64,000 nt of DNA from Amoebidium appalachense (GCA_963693365.1 CAVNZM010000001.1:1798001-1862000); one strand, 5' to 3'. Shown: positions 1 to 20,604, numbered from the stretch's first letter. Made by a program: numbers and translations. The notes: a model not told the origin generated them from the sequence alone.

Positions 1-1480
1 CAAGCCTTCGTCGACAAAGACATCTTTGAACTTCTTGACCCTCCCCCTGGTGCTAACATCGTCGGCTTCAAGTGGATTGTCTCCGAGAAAACTCTCAACT
101 CGGCTGGTGACACCAAGATCAAGGCACGTGGTGTTGCTCAAGGCTTCAGTCAGCAATACGGTGTTGACTATGAGTTGATTGAGAGCCCTGTCATCCGTCC
201 GGCTGCTCTCCGTGCCATCCTAGCTCTGGCCGTTGTTGAAGGTCATGACATACATCAACTCGACGTGTCTACGGCCTTTCTCAACAGCCCACTCACCGAG
301 ACCATCTACATGAAACAACCCCCGGGATTCATCACCATGGCCACACTTGGCAAGGTCTGGAGACTCAAGAAAGCCCTGTACGGCCTCAAGCAAGCCTCCA
401 AGGCTTGGTACGACTTCCTCGACGGCATTCTTCTTGCCCATGGCCTGACCCGTACTAAGACCGACCCGTGCATCTACCTCCGGTTCTTCCCCAACAACGA
501 TGTGGTACGGGCTGGTAACTACGTCGATGACTCCACCATCACCAACACCCGGGGTTCTACTGCTGCCAGTGACCTGGCTGCCCACATCAGCAAGATGGCC
601 AGCTGTCGTATGAGTCCATTTGACCGTATGCTCGGTGTTGATTTTAATCACTCTGATCCCCATCACCTCCACATGCACCAGAGGTCTTACATCATGGATA
701 TCATCCACGACTTCAACCTCACCGATGCCAAGTCCAAGTCTACCCCCATCCCTGCAGGCACCACCGTCTCCCTGGCTGATTGCCCCCCCAACCGTTCACC
801 GTGCCCTACCGTGAGTTACTCGGCCGTCTCCTCTGGGTGGCACGGTGCACACGTCCCGACATTGCCTATGCCATCGGCTTCCTTGGTCGGTTCAGCACCA
901 ACCCCGGCAAGACTCACTGGGACCTTCTCCGTCGTGTGGCCCGGTACCTGCTCGGCACCATTGACCTTGGCATTGACTACAAGTACTCGGCCACCCAGTC
1001 CCCCATACTCGAATGCTACACGGATGCTGACTTTGCTGGTTGTGCCGACAGCAAGAAGTCTACCACCGGCTACATTATCGTGTTTGCTGGTATGCCCGTC
1101 ATCTGGTACTCCAAGCTCCAGCCCATCACGGCCACCAGCACCACTGAAGCTGAGCTGATTGCTCTCAATGCTGGCACCCAAGAAGTTGCTTGGGTCCGTG
1201 ACCTCTTCAAGGAACTCGGCTGTCCCATGCTTGCTCCGACTCCGGTGTACTGTGACAACCAGTCGACCATTGCCATCGTCAACTCCACCGGCATCAAGCA
1301 CCGTACCAAACACATTGCCGTCCGGTATCACAACACCAAGGACTACATTGCCAGTGGGGACGTGGTTGTCCACTACGTTGAGTCAGCCCACAACTTAGCT
1401 GACATACTCACCAAACCCCTCCCCGGCCCGAGTCATGTCCACCATCGTGCTCGACTTTGTTTACCGGATATTGTGGATTG
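1..1480 (+). pseudogene. Ty1/copia family 1 pol, RT and RNase H part (copy E1), frameshifted
   Basis: This is the C-terminal part of a copia polyprotein, entering the window just before the reverse transcriptase. RT landmarks are LDVSTAFLNSPL (about 259-294), KALYGLKQASKAW and the catalytic YVDD box near 520-531. RNase H follows with YTDADFAG, TEAEL, YCDNQST and the HNLADILTKPLP tail, and the frame stops at a TGA around 1479. A C run at 783-789 holds 7 Cs where intact copies hold 8, so RT and RNase H fall in different frames. The N-terminal gag, protease and integrase lie left of the window. It would make cDNA in virus-like particles if intact. Identification is secure from motif order; whether the frame break is real or a homopolymer sequencing error cannot be told here. 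Confidence 0.93.
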
Positions 1481-1895
1481 ACCCGACCTACTTCAAGAGT
1501 GATTTTCTCATGTGTACTACTTACTTTATCAACATCATTATATCATATGTATTGCCTTTGTGGGTATGCCCACTTAGGGTTTATATATAAGGTTTGACCC
1601 GTACCATCACTCTACTCTATCTTTCACTGGTTTAAAACCCAGTTAATCAAACACCGCCTATACACGTTATATATATTCGTTGTTTTTGCCCCGGTTCCTT
1701 CCCCCCCCCCCCCCCCCCCCTTCCCCCCCTTCCCCCCCCCCTTCCCCCCCCCCTCCCCCCCCCTTCTCCCCCCCCCCCCCCCCCCCGGGAAAAGTACACA
1801 CTTTCATTTTTTTTTCCGTTTCTGTTCTCAAGTGGGGAGATTTCACTAGTTCAGTGGGGATATGATAACACAAACTTCAAAGTCTTAAGTTGGGA
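1481..1895 (+). other. Copia E1 3' untranslated region with C-rich tract and polypurine tract
   Basis: Non-coding stretch between the pol stop and the 3' LTR. It holds a pyrimidine tract at 1699-1786 made of C runs split by TT or T, and AGTGGGGA-type purine motifs. The copy abutting the LTR reads AGTTGGGA here, one base off the form seen in other copies. The same arrangement recurs in every family 1 copy in the window. Confidence 0.8.
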
Positions 1896-2830
1896 TGTTA
1901 TAATACGTAGTATTTACATATTGTAAGATCTTCTCAGTTCGTGTTATGTTTTCATTCATTTACTTAATGAAAAAGATGTGCTCCTTGTACGTAAATTATG
2001 ACATCGATCTCCAGTGTATTTGAGTACTTGTAATCGTGTTGTGTCGGCTATATTCGTGTGTTTAGATATCGATTACAGCAACTGATTATAGGTACACGAG
2101 TCTACCCAGTGAGGGAGACACGTGTACATGTTATGTGTACATGAATATCGTCGGTTATAACTGTGTTTTGCTGTTCGTGTTTTCTGTCCTGCTTTCTTTT
2201 CTTTTTCCTCTTTCTTCGTCTTTTCTTTTCTCTTTCTTTCTTCTCTTGTTTCCTTTCATTTAATTATATTTCTCTCTCACTAATATACGTTGAGTAGATT
2301 TATATTACTCGTTATGTTTTGATTGGTAGAAAAACACTTAGGTTACACTTTAGCTTGTCAGGTATGATTCATAGCTTAGTCAACCACTTTTGTTTTGTGT
2401 GTTGCCGTACTATATCCAATCAGTGGACTTAGTCAGAAAATGTCTGAGTCTTTGTAGCCGATGATAGGTTAGAAACACCACCTCTTTCCTCGTTACTCTT
2501 CACCTCTTTTCTTTCTTATAGCTGTGACCTATGGTGTGTGTTCCCGCGTCTCCGGATCTATCCGGGAAATAATCAGTTAATTATGATTGGTTATTTTAGA
2601 CATAGATCTGATTTCCGACTGGTCGGAAATCATGTATGGATTTAACTTAAGGGAATTTCAGGTATTTATTAGCGATCAAAATAAATTGAGTTCAGTCGTG
2701 TCTAAACATTGATGTCTGTTGTGTACACTGCTCCGATCGTTCCGTGTTTTGTTGTTGTGTGTGTCTGTGGTGTTTTCACACTGCACCACTGTGTCTCTGC
2801 TTACATCCTAAATACTTATAGAATTTAACA
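1896..2830 (+). repeat. Copia family 1B long terminal repeat, 935 bp
   Basis: Begins TGTTATAATACGTAG and ends AATTTAACA, the TG...CA ends typical of LTRs. It closely matches the reverse-strand LTRs at 29379-30313 and 33971-34905. An AATAAA poly(A) signal lies at 2680-2685. It is the 3' LTR of the pol piece on its left, and at the same time is followed by a primer binding site and gag, as a 5' LTR would be. Confidence 0.93.
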
Positions 2831-2848
2831 GGTTATGCAGCCCTTTTG
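2831..2848 (+). other. Putative primer binding site after the LTR
   Basis: The sequence directly after the LTR starts GGTTATGCAGCCC. From memory this resembles the Drosophila copia primer site, which pairs with an internal part of initiator tRNA-Met. The same 13 bases follow every family 1 LTR on the 5' side of an element (17113, 55770 and, in reverse, before 39806 and 53408). Confidence 0.6.
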
Positions 2849-2892
2849 CACGCTCCCTACACACATCTAGAACTCGCGCTCGTTTTTCAATC

Positions 2893-3212
2893 ATGGATCC
2901 AAACAAAACTGGCGTAAACAAAATCACCATGTGGAAAGGTGAAGGGAAGACTGGTCCCGATAGCAAAACTACCTATTTTCAATGGGAAATCATTTTTCTC
3001 GGCATGATGACCGGCACTAAAGGTGTCCGACTCGTGGATGTTGTCCTTGCTGACAACTACGTCCCCCCTACCACCGTCGCGGTTGACGGTGAACCCCCCT
3101 TCTATGGCTACGGCACTACCGCGGAACTCAAAGAGGCCCGCAATTGCCTCCTGCTCCATATGATACAGAACATCGACCCTTCCGTCCTCACCACCGTTGC
3201 CCAGTACCGTAT
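2893..3212 (+). pseudogene. Copia family 1 gag, N-terminal stub
   Basis: Starts at the ATG of MDPNKTGVNKITMWKGEGK and follows the intact gag for about 106 codons. The match stops after the bases CCGTAT at 3212, where other copies continue into IGMDPERAMW. From 3213 on the sequence is kinase intron. So this is the beginning of a second internal region placed directly behind the E1 LTR, cut off at the kinase gene. Confidence 0.9.
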
Positions 3213-3637
3213 GAGGTGAATTCCTGTGCCTTCGAACATTGTCTAAAACTCTAAACAGGGTAAAGGGGAGGCATGCAAGAGAGGGGGCAATGAGGGACAA
3301 GGCTAGGAAGATAACTCGGGATGACAACTGGGTAAGCAAAAAACCCTCCCCCGCAGGGAAGGGGGAGGGGGGAGTTGGGCGGGGCAGATGGGAGTGCAAG
3401 ACTTAGTGTGGTTGTCGGGGTGTGTGAGTGGTGGGGATGGTGGGAGTGGGAAGCAAAGGGAGGGGGAAGGGGGGGGAGGGGGGGGGGGGGGGGGAGGTTG
3501 AGGAAGCACAATATTGCTAATAGAAGCTCTAAGCGGAACCGACAAAGAGTTTAGTTCAATGTCCACATCGTTCTCAATAAGGATCGACAGCTAGCCACTG
3601 CCGAAAAGCGGAAAACAAGAGGACAAAAGGCACACAC
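3213..3637 (-). other. Kinase gene intron 11 remnant next to copia junction
   Basis: Follows exon 11 on the minus strand, beginning with the donor GTGTGTG at 3637-3631. No coding signal was found; a G-rich run at 3463-3494 is the main landmark. It ends at the copia gag junction, so the next exon is not visible. Confidence 0.6.
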
Positions 3638-11649
<8,012 letters not shown>

Positions 11650-12771
11650 TATAATCCGGCAATATGTGCTTGAATCTGGAAGAAAACACTGAAAATTTTC
11701 TTGTGCTCAGACCGCGCGGCCGTTACACACAACCCGGCATAGATATACTCCTTTTTCCGTTTTTGAGTATCAACGTTATCAAAGTCGAGGTAGGCCTCAC
11801 AAGAAAGCGTGACTGGCAGTTGACACACACACACAAAAAAGGCTCCCCTTCGATTCAAGGGCAGTCTCCCTATGTTTTCTTTCAGACTGGAAATGATGTC
11901 TTTTCTCACTTGCACCGTGCTACTTGTTTGTGCCACTTGGTTGAAAAAAAAGAGCAAACTTTTGCCTATTTGCCCTCTAAATAAACATAGAAAAGAAAAA
12001 CGTGAAACGTGCGAAACGAGAAACCTGTTGACGTGATCGAAACGTGACACGTGAAACGTGAAACGTGAAACGAGAAAATGGAAGTCTGACACACACAAAC
12101 GACCGGGCAAATGAGGCTCCGATTCCCACGGTATCACGTTTTTCGATTCGTGGTGTTTCATGAGAACACGCAGTTTTTGTGCCCACTATGGCGACATATG
12201 TCTGACCTTCTTACATACTTATGTCGTGTTGTAGGGCTTGTTGCACGTACATGTACAAGGTGGACTGGCCGCCTTAGTCTTGTAACTCTTGTTGACGCCA
12301 TCCACCCAATCGAGTCTTTGATTGGTTGCTTTTTCTCATCGGGAGGTTCCCCACGATTGGCTTAAACGGCACCGCTGCTGCTCATGGATCATTTGAGGCG
12401 TCTTCAAAGTTGACGTATTTTTATTAAAGAGAAGCATTTCATATACAATATTGGAATGAAAAATAATGGATAAACCAACAGCTTTAATCCACACACATTT
12501 TCTATTTGCTCAAACAGCTGTGAATCCGAGCATTTTTTGCCTTGAGGGCATCCGCGGCCCGGGGAATACTGCGCGCACATTCCTGCGATAACTGTGACTC
12601 TGCTGATTGGATAACATAAAATTCTTTCATGCGTTTGATTGGCAGGTTTTCGATACCCGCTTGTCCAATCCGCTACACTTGGGCTCAAGTCGGCGCCGCG
12701 CGGCCGGCACGCATACGCAAAAAACACGTGCCAGTGTGTAGCACGCACAACACACAAACACGCCCACCCCA
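11650..12771. other. Region upstream of the MARK start codon
   Basis: No gene was recognised. It would hold the kinase 5' UTR and promoter. Notable items are the GAAACGTG repeats at 11999-12076 and a GC-rich stretch with NotI-like CGCGGCCGGC around 12695-12706. It ends at the target duplication CCCCA (12767-12771) of the copia copy. Confidence 0.5.
11999..12076 (-). repeat. Degenerate tandem GAAACGTG repeat
   Basis: At least seven units of GAAACGTG or close variants, some spaced by a few bases, about 350 bp upstream of the kinase ATG. CACGTG appears within it at 12047-12052, an E-box core that bHLH factors bind. A regulatory role is inference only. Confidence 0.6.
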
Positions 12772-13696
12772 TGTTAATTTCTATAAGTATTTGGGATGTA
12801 AGCAGAGACACAGTGGTGCAGTGTGAAAACACCACAGACACACACAACAACAAAACACGGAACGATCGGAGCAGTGTACACAACAGACATCAATGTTTAG
12901 ACACGACTGAACTGAATTTATTCTGATCTTCGAATAAATACCTGAAATTCCTCTAAGTCCAATCCATACATGATTTCCGACCAGTCGGAAATCAGATCCA
13001 TCTCTAATAGAAACCAATCACTAAGAACCAATTGCTTTCAGAGAGATCCGGTACGCGGAGGCGTACACGATAGGACACAGACACTAGTTAGGATCAACTC
13101 GTGTCATCATCAAGGAAGTTCTAACCTATGACATACTGCAAAGACTCAGACATATCACACTTAACCTTGATGATTGGTTAAAGCCCGGCAACACATGAAA
13201 ACTAAAGTGAATTAATGAAGTCTAAACACACATGCTATTCTAAGTGTAGCCTAAGTGTGTTACCGTCCAATGAACACGTATTAAGTAACACAAATCTACC
13301 TAACATATATTAGTAGAAAAGAAATACGATTATACACATGAAGACAAGGAGAGAAAGAAAAGAAAATAAGGAAGGAGAAAGAGGAAGGAAAAGAGAGCAC
13401 AGATCAACAAACAAGATAGTAATAGCATAACTATAACCAGAGATATTTATGTACACACGAACATGTACACGTCTCTCCCTGAGTGGGTGGATCCGTGTAC
13501 ACACATATAAATATTCTAATCGATATTACAATACACGATTAAAGCCGATACAACACGATTACAAGTATACAAGCATATCGGAGATCGATGCTACACTTTA
13601 CATAATAGGAGTGTGGCATTTACACTAAGCATATGAACTGAAACATAACACAAACTGAGAAGATCTTACCATATGTAAATACTACGTATTACAACA
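12772..13696 (-). repeat. Copia 1A LTR, 3' LTR of E2
   Basis: 925 bp, TGTTAATTTC at the left and TTACAACA at the right as read on the plus strand. The purine tract AGTGGGGA abuts it at 13697-13704 on the minus strand. Confidence 0.95.
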
Positions 13697-13808
13697 TCCC
13701 CACTTAAGACTTTGAAGTTTGTGTTATCATATCCCCACTGAACTAGTGAAATCTCCCCACTTGAGAACAGAAACGGAAAAAAAAAAAAATTAAAGTGTGT
13801 ACTTTTCC

Positions 13809-13912
13809 GGGGGGGGGGGGGGGGGGGGGGAGAAGGGGGGAGGGGGGAGGGGGGGGGGGAAGGGGGGGGGAAGGGGGGGGGGAAGGGGGGGGGGAGGGGG
13901 GGAAGGAACCGG
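13809..13912. repeat. G/C-rich tract in E2 3' untranslated region
   Basis: G runs separated by A, AA or GAA on the plus strand, C-rich on the element sense strand. Same place as 1699-1786, 35016-35118 and 60459-60566. Confidence 0.9.
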
Positions 13913-14121
13913 GGCAAAAACAACGAATATATATAACGTGTATAGGCGGTGTTTGATTAACTGGGTTTTAAACCAGTGAAAGATAGAGTAGAGTGATGGT
14001 ACAGGTCAAACCTTATATATAAACCCTAAGTGGGCATACCCACAAAGGCAATACATATGATATAATGATGTTGATAAAGTAAGTAGTACACATGAGAAAA
14101 TCACTCTTGAAGTAGGTCGGG

Positions 14122-16187
14122 TCAATCCACAATATCCGGTAAACAAAGTCGAGCACGATGGTGGACATGACTCGGGCCGGGGAGGGGTTTGGTGAGTATG
14201 TCAGCTAAGTTGTGGGCTGACTCAACGTAGTGGACAACCACGTCCCCACTGGCAATGTAGTCCTTGGTGTTGTGATACCGGACGGCAATGTGTTTGGTAC
14301 GGTGCTTGATGCCGGTGGAGTTGACGATGGCAATGGTCGACTGGTTGTCACAGTACACCGGAGTCGGAGCAAGCATGGGACAGCCGAGTTCCTTGAAGAG
14401 GTCACGGACCCAAGCAACTTCTTGGGTGCCAGCATTGAGAGCAATCAGCTCAGCTTCAGTGGTGCTGGTGGCCGTGATGGGCTGGAGCTTGGAGTACCAG
14501 ATGACGGGCATACCAGCAAACACGATAATGTAGCCGGTGGTAGACTTCTTGCTGTCGGCACAACCAGCAAAGTCAGCATCCGTGTAGCATTCGAGTATGG
14601 GGGACTGGGTGGCCGAGTACTTGTAGTCAATGCCAAGGTCAATGGTGCCGAGCAGGTACCGGGCCACACGACGGAGAAGGTCCCAGTGAGTCTTGCCGGG
14701 GTTGGTGCTGAACCGACCAAGGAAGCCGATGGCATAGGCAATGTCGGGACGTGTGCACCGTGCCACCCAGAGGAGACGGCCGAGTAACTCACGGTAGGGC
14801 ACGGTGAACGGTTGGGGGGGGGCAATCAGCCAGGGAGACGGTGGTGCCTGCAGGGATGGGGGTAGACTTGGACTTGGCATCGGTGAGGTTGAAGTCGTGG
14901 ATGATATCCATGATGTAAGACCTCTGGTGCATGTGGAGGTGATGGGGATCAGAGTGATTAAAATCAACACCGAGCATACGGTCAAATGGACTCATACGAC
15001 AGCTGGCCATCTTGCTGATGTGGGCAGCCAGGTCACTGGCAGCAGTAGAACCCCGGGTGTTGGTGATGGTGGAGTCATCGACGTAGTTACCAGCCCGTAC
15101 CACATCGTTGTTGGGGAAGAACCGGAGGTAGATGCACGGGTCGGTCTTAGTGCGGGTCAGGCCATGGGCAAGAAGAATGCCGTCGAGGAAGTCGTACCAA
15201 GCCTTGGAGGCTTGCTTGAGGCCGTACAGGGCTTTCTTGAGTCTCCAGACCTTGCCAAGTGTGGCCATGGTGATGAATCCCGGGGGTTGTTTCATGTAGA
15301 TGGTCTCGGTGAGTGGGCTGTTGAGAAAGGCCGTAGACACGTCGAGTTGATGTATGTCATGACCTTCAACAACGGCCAGAGCTAGGATGGCACGGAGAGC
15401 AGCCGGACGGATGACAGGGCTCTCAATCAACTCATAGTCAACACCGTATTGCTGACTGAAGCCTTGAGCAACACCACGTGCCTTGATCTTGGTGTCACCA
15501 GCCGAGTTGAGAGTTTTCTCGGAGACAATCCACTTGAAGCCGACGATGTTAGCACCAGGGGGAGGGTCAACAAGTTCAAAGATGTCTTTGTCGACGAAGG
15601 CTTGATACTCAGCAGTCAGGGCTGACTTGACCTGATCACCATTGGGTCCGGAACAGAGTTGACGGACAAGTTTGGGTAGTTGGTCGATGTTGATGGGGGG
15701 ACCGGGGGGGACTGGCAGGGTGGTGGTGGCTTGAAGTCCAACCTTGCCCTGGAGACGGGCAGAACGACGGGGTGCAGGAACCGGGGTAGGTGGAGACGGT
15801 GGGGGGGGAACTTGGAAGTTCGGAAGTGCAGGGGGGGGCAACCTCCGGGCTGGACGGGGCCGAGTGGAAGTTGTCGGGGGAGCCGGGTCGGATGGGTGTG
15901 ACGTTGCCAGGGCCAGGATGAGGGTCGGCAGGCTGGACGGGCACGGGGGCAGGGGGGCCGGTGGGGGGGGTGTCGGGGGAACGACGATGGCAGGAGGGGG
16001 GCCAGAGTACACCAGACAAACATCATCTTCAGTGTCAACTGTGGGGGGTGGGGTGGTCGAGGTAGCAGTGGTGTCGGGGGTCGGAAGGGTTGATGGAATG
16101 TCGGACGGGAGATAAGCTGATTCGTCGAAAATCACATCACGGAAGAGGCCGACACGATGGGTGGTGGCATTGAAGATCCGGTGGCAG
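14122..16187 (-). pseudogene. Copia family 1 pol, end of integrase, RT and RNase H (E2)
   Basis: Starts within pol at the break CTGCC|ACCGG and runs through the IFDESAYLPSDIPSTLP segment after integrase, a Pro-rich linker, RT (YVDD) and RNase H to the TGA at 14122. Compared with the copy at 58200-60239 it has three homopolymer changes: 8 instead of 10 at 15963-15970, 8 instead of 7 at 15831-15838, and 9 instead of 8 at 14814-14822. The last separates RT from RNase H. It is cut off from gag and integrase by the inversion, so it cannot give a full polyprotein. Confidence 0.92.
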
Positions 16188-17112
16188 TGTTGTAATACGT
16201 AGTATTTACATATGGTAAGATCTTCTCAGTTTGTGTTATGTTTCAGTTCATATGCTTAGTGTAAATGCCACACTCCTATTATGTAAAGTGTAGCATCGAT
16301 CTCCGATATGCTTGTATACTTGTAATCGTGTTGTATCGGCTTTAATCGTGTATTGTAATATCGATTAGAATATTTATATGTGTGTACACGGATCCACCCA
16401 CTCAGGGAGAGACGTGTACATGTTCGTGTGTACATAAATATCTCTGGTTATAGTTATGCTATTACTATCTTGTTTGTTGATCTGTGCTCTCTTTTCCTTC
16501 CTCTTTCTCCTTCCTTATTTTCTTTTCTTTCTCTCCTTGTCTTCATGTGTATAATCGTATTTCTTTTCTACTAATATATGTTAGGTAGATTTGTGTTACT
16601 TAATACGTGTTCATTGGACGGTAACACACTTAGGCTACACTTAGAATAGCATGTGTGTTTAGACTTCATTAATTCACTTTAGTTTTCATGTGTTGCCGGG
16701 CTTTAACCAATCATCAAGGTTAAGTGTGATATGTCTGAGTCTTTGCAGTATGTCATAGGTTAGAACTTCCTTGATGATGACACGAGTTGATCCTAACTAG
16801 TGTCTGTGTCCTATCGTGTACGCCTCCGCGTACCGGATCTCTCTGAAAGCAATTGGTTCTTAGTGATTGGTTTCTATTAGAGATGGATCTGATTTCCGAC
16901 TGGTCGGAAATCATGTATGGATTGGACTTAGAGGAATTTCAGGTATTTATTCGAAGATCAGAATAAATTCAGTTCAGTCGTGTCTAAACATTGATGTCTG
17001 TTGTGTACACTGCTCCGATCGTTCCGTGTTTTGTTGTTGTGTGTGTCTGTGGTGTTTTCACACTGCACCACTGTGTCTCTGCTTACATCCCAAATACTTA
17101 TAGAAATTAACA
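16188..17112 (+). repeat. Copia 1A LTR, inner inverted LTR of E2
   Basis: 925 bp, forward. Left neighbour is pol sequence ending GGCAG, right neighbour is the GGTTATGCAGCCC primer site, so it now serves as a 5' LTR for the forward gag piece. One base near its end differs from the LTR at 19522 (AATTAACA against AGTTAACA on this strand). Confidence 0.95.
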
Positions 17113-17174
17113 GGTTATGCAGCCCTTTTGTACGCTCCCTACACACATCTAGAACTCGCGCTCGTTTTTCAATC

Positions 17175-19521
17175 ATGGATCCAAACAAAACTGGCGTAAA
17201 CAAAATCACCATGTGGAAAGGTGAAGGGAAGACTGGTCCCGATAGCAAAACTACCTATTTTCAATGGGAAATCATTTTTCTCGGCATGATGACCGGCACT
17301 AAAGGTGTCCGACTCGTGGATGTTGTCCTTGCTGACAACTACGTCCCCCCTACCACCGTCGCGGTTGACGGTGAACCCCCCTTCTATGGCTACGGCACTA
17401 CCGCGGAACTCAAAGAGGCCCGCAATTGCCTCCTGCTCCATATGATACAGAACATCGACCCTTCCGTCCTCACCACCGTTGCCCAGTACCGTATTGGCAT
17501 GGACCCTGAACGGGCCATGTGGAAATTCCGTCAACACTATCTCCAAGGCAAACCCGATCAGATCCGCATCCTTCACCGTCAGTGGGATGCCTGTGCCCTT
17601 CAGCCCGGTGAATCATTCACCACCTACCTGAGCCGTCTGCAGACCATCGTGAACCAGCTCCAGTCTCTCCAAGATGAGTCCATTCACTTCACTCGTCTAG
17701 CTGAGAAGTTCTTCAATGAACTCACCACCAGAGACGACCTCACCCCTGAGTTCAATCGTCTTATCGAAGACTATCACTTCGGTGATAAGCTATTCCCCGA
17801 CTTCGAGTCCCTCCATAACCACGTCAAGGGCATCGAGTTACGTCAAGACCTCAAGATGCAACTCCGGAACAACCGTGCCCACCGTGCCTCCAAGTCCAGC
17901 ATGGCATTAAATGCCAGTGCTCCCCCCCGTGATCTTCCTCGCCGTGACTTACGCACCCGACTTGACCGTATCTCTGGCACGGACCTCCGAACTCGTCTCT
18001 CCCGTCAGCACACCCGATCCCGTTCCCCCCACCGGCCTGACTTCCGGTCCACGTCTCGTTCCCCCAGTCGTTCCCGTTTCTCGGGTTCCCGTCGTTCTGA
18101 TTCCCCGGCTCGTTCTAACACCCCGTCCGTGAAAGAATGCTCCTACTGCCACGAGCCTGATCACACGATCATCGATTGCCCTGAGCCGAAATGCCGTATG
18201 TCCAGACACAACCGTTCCCGTCAAGGCAGTGAGAAATCTGTCTCCTTTGCTTTCTCGGCATACAATGCTAGCTCCGTCCCCGTGTCCTCCGACCCTGCCT
18301 GGGATTCCGGGTGCAACATGACTGTTTGCCCCACCCGTGAGTTCTTCCATGACCTCACTCCCCTTCCGACACCGACACCCGTTGCTGCCTTCAATGGCAC
18401 CCCCGTCTTGGCCACTCACACCGGCCATATCGTCATCAACACCACCACCGACCATGGCACTACCACCCTAACCATTGAAGCCTACTACACCCCGTCTGGC
18501 CAAGCCTTCCTCATTTCAACATCCCAAGCTGCTGCCGAATACATCAAGGGTGATTTGAACGATGCCTCCACTCCGTCATTCCTCTTCGACCGACTCACCG
18601 GCCGTCATCTCGTCAACCTCCGTCTACACAACGGTCTGTATTACTTCAAGGACTACACCATTCAACCACCCACTCGTCCTGTGGCTCTGGCTGCCACTAC
18701 CAGTGTTAACCCATCCATCTGGCACCATCGTCTGGGGCACCGAGCTATGACCAGCATCAAGGACATGGTGAAACACGACCTTGTTATTGGTCTCCCCTCC
18801 TCTGTCCTCGACTGTGATGTTCCTGATTGTCATGGCTGCATTATGGGTAAGACCACCAAGGCTCCGTTCAGGGGTGACCGTCCTCACTCCAACATCCCCG
18901 GTCATGAATGGCATTGGGATTTTTTTGAGCCTACCACAACATCGTACGGAGGTTCCAAGGTTGCTCTCGTCACTGTCTGCCGTGCCTCTGGCCTCGTCAA
19001 GATCTACCCGATGGCCGACCGTACCACCACCCTGGATATTCTCACAGCTCACACCAACCTCGTTGCCACCCATGCCCCCTCCAAAGTTGGTGTTTACCAC
19101 TTCGACTCCGGCTCTGAGTTCACCTCCAAGTATACCCGTGCTTTTTGCCTCTCCCAGGGCATCAAGGCCAGCTATGCTCCGGTGGACTGCCCTCAACTGA
19201 ACGGCTATGTTGAACGACGTATGCGGTTCCTCCAAGAGATTGTCCGTTGCCTCCTCCATCAAGTCCAAGATCAGTCTCTGTCTCCCAAACTGTGGGCTGA
19301 GGCCCTCCAACATGCCGCCTACATCATCAACGTCACCCCGTCCACGACTGCCAATGGTCGTACACCATTCGAGGTTTTCTACGGTGTCAAGCCCGACATC
19401 TCCGAGCTCAAAGTGTTCGGTTGCCCTGCCTACACTCACGTGCCAGCCTCTAAACGGAACAAGCTGGCCCCCACCGTCAAACTCGGCATGTATATCGGCT
19501 ATGATCTTCAATCACACTGCC
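17175..19521 (+). pseudogene. Copia family 1 gag, protease and integrase (E2, inverted half)
   Basis: ATG at 17175 (MDPNKTGVNK). Gag runs to a CCHC knuckle CSYCHEPDHTIIDC near 18140. The protease active site WDSGCNMTVCP is near 18300. Integrase shows the HRLGH...CHGC zinc site (18727-18841) and the catalytic Asp, Asp, Glu in WHWDFFEP, FDSGSEF and NGYVERRMR. The frame is open until the break ACACTGCC at 19521, then reads on into the LTR. One integrase residue differs from the intact copies (SKYTR for SKDTR). It lacks RT and RNase H. Confidence 0.93.
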
Positions 19522-20446
19522 TGTTAACTTCTATAAGTATTTGGGATGTAAGCAGAGACACAGTGGTGCAGTGTGAAAACACCACAGACACACACAACAA
19601 CAAAACACGGAACGATCGGAGCAGTGTACACAACAGACATCAATGTTTAGACACGACTGAACTGAATTTATTCTGATCTTCGAATAAATACCTGAAATTC
19701 CTCTAAGTCCAATCCATACATGATTTCCGACCAGTCGGAAATCAGATCCATCTCTAATAGAAACCAATCACTAAGAACCAATTGCTTTCAGAGAGATCCG
19801 GTACGCGGAGGCGTACACGATAGGACACAGACACTAGTTAGGATCAACTCGTGTCATCATCAAGGAAGTTCTAACCTATGACATACTGCAAAGACTCAGA
19901 CATATCACACTTAACCTTGATGATTGGTTAAAGCCCGGCAACACATGAAAACTAAAGTGAATTAATGAAGTCTAAACACACATGCTATTCTAAGTGTAGC
20001 CTAAGTGTGTTACCGTCCAATGAACACGTATTAAGTAACACAAATCTACCTAACATATATTAGTAGAAAAGAAATACGATTATACACATGAAGACAAGGA
20101 GAGAAAGAAAAGAAAATAAGGAAGGAGAAAGAGGAAGGAAAAGAGAGCACAGATCAACAAACAAGATAGTAATAGCATAACTATAACCAGAGATATTTAT
20201 GTACACACGAACATGTACACGTCTCTCCCTGAGTGGGTGGATCCGTGTACACACATATAAATATTCTAATCGATATTACAATACACGATTAAAGCCGATA
20301 CAACACGATTACAAGTATACAAGCATATCGGAGATCGATGCTACACTTTACATAATAGGAGTGTGGCATTTACACTAAGCATATGAACTGAAACATAACA
20401 CAAACTGAGAAGATCTTACCATATGTAAATACTACGTATTACAACA
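19522..20446 (-). repeat. Copia 1A LTR, outer 5' LTR of E2
   Basis: 925 bp, reverse orientation, followed on the right by the TSD copy CCCCA. Confidence 0.95.
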
Positions 20447-20492
20447 CCCCACCCACCCACACCCACACATCCACCCACGCCCACACACAAAC

Positions 20493-20604
<112 letters not shown>

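Larger units (their letters stand above)
12772..20446 (-). mobile_element. Copia family 1A copy E2 with internal inversion, TSD CCCCA
   Basis: The outer LTRs (12772-13696 and 19522-20446) are both in reverse orientation and are flanked by the same 5 bp, CCCCA at 12767-12771 and 20447-20451. Between them the RT/RNase H half is reverse (13697-16187), but a third LTR and the gag-integrase half are forward (16188-19521). The two halves break at the same pol site and share CTGCC, so a further LTR had inserted there before inversion. All three LTRs are 925 bp and nearly identical. Confidence 0.93.
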
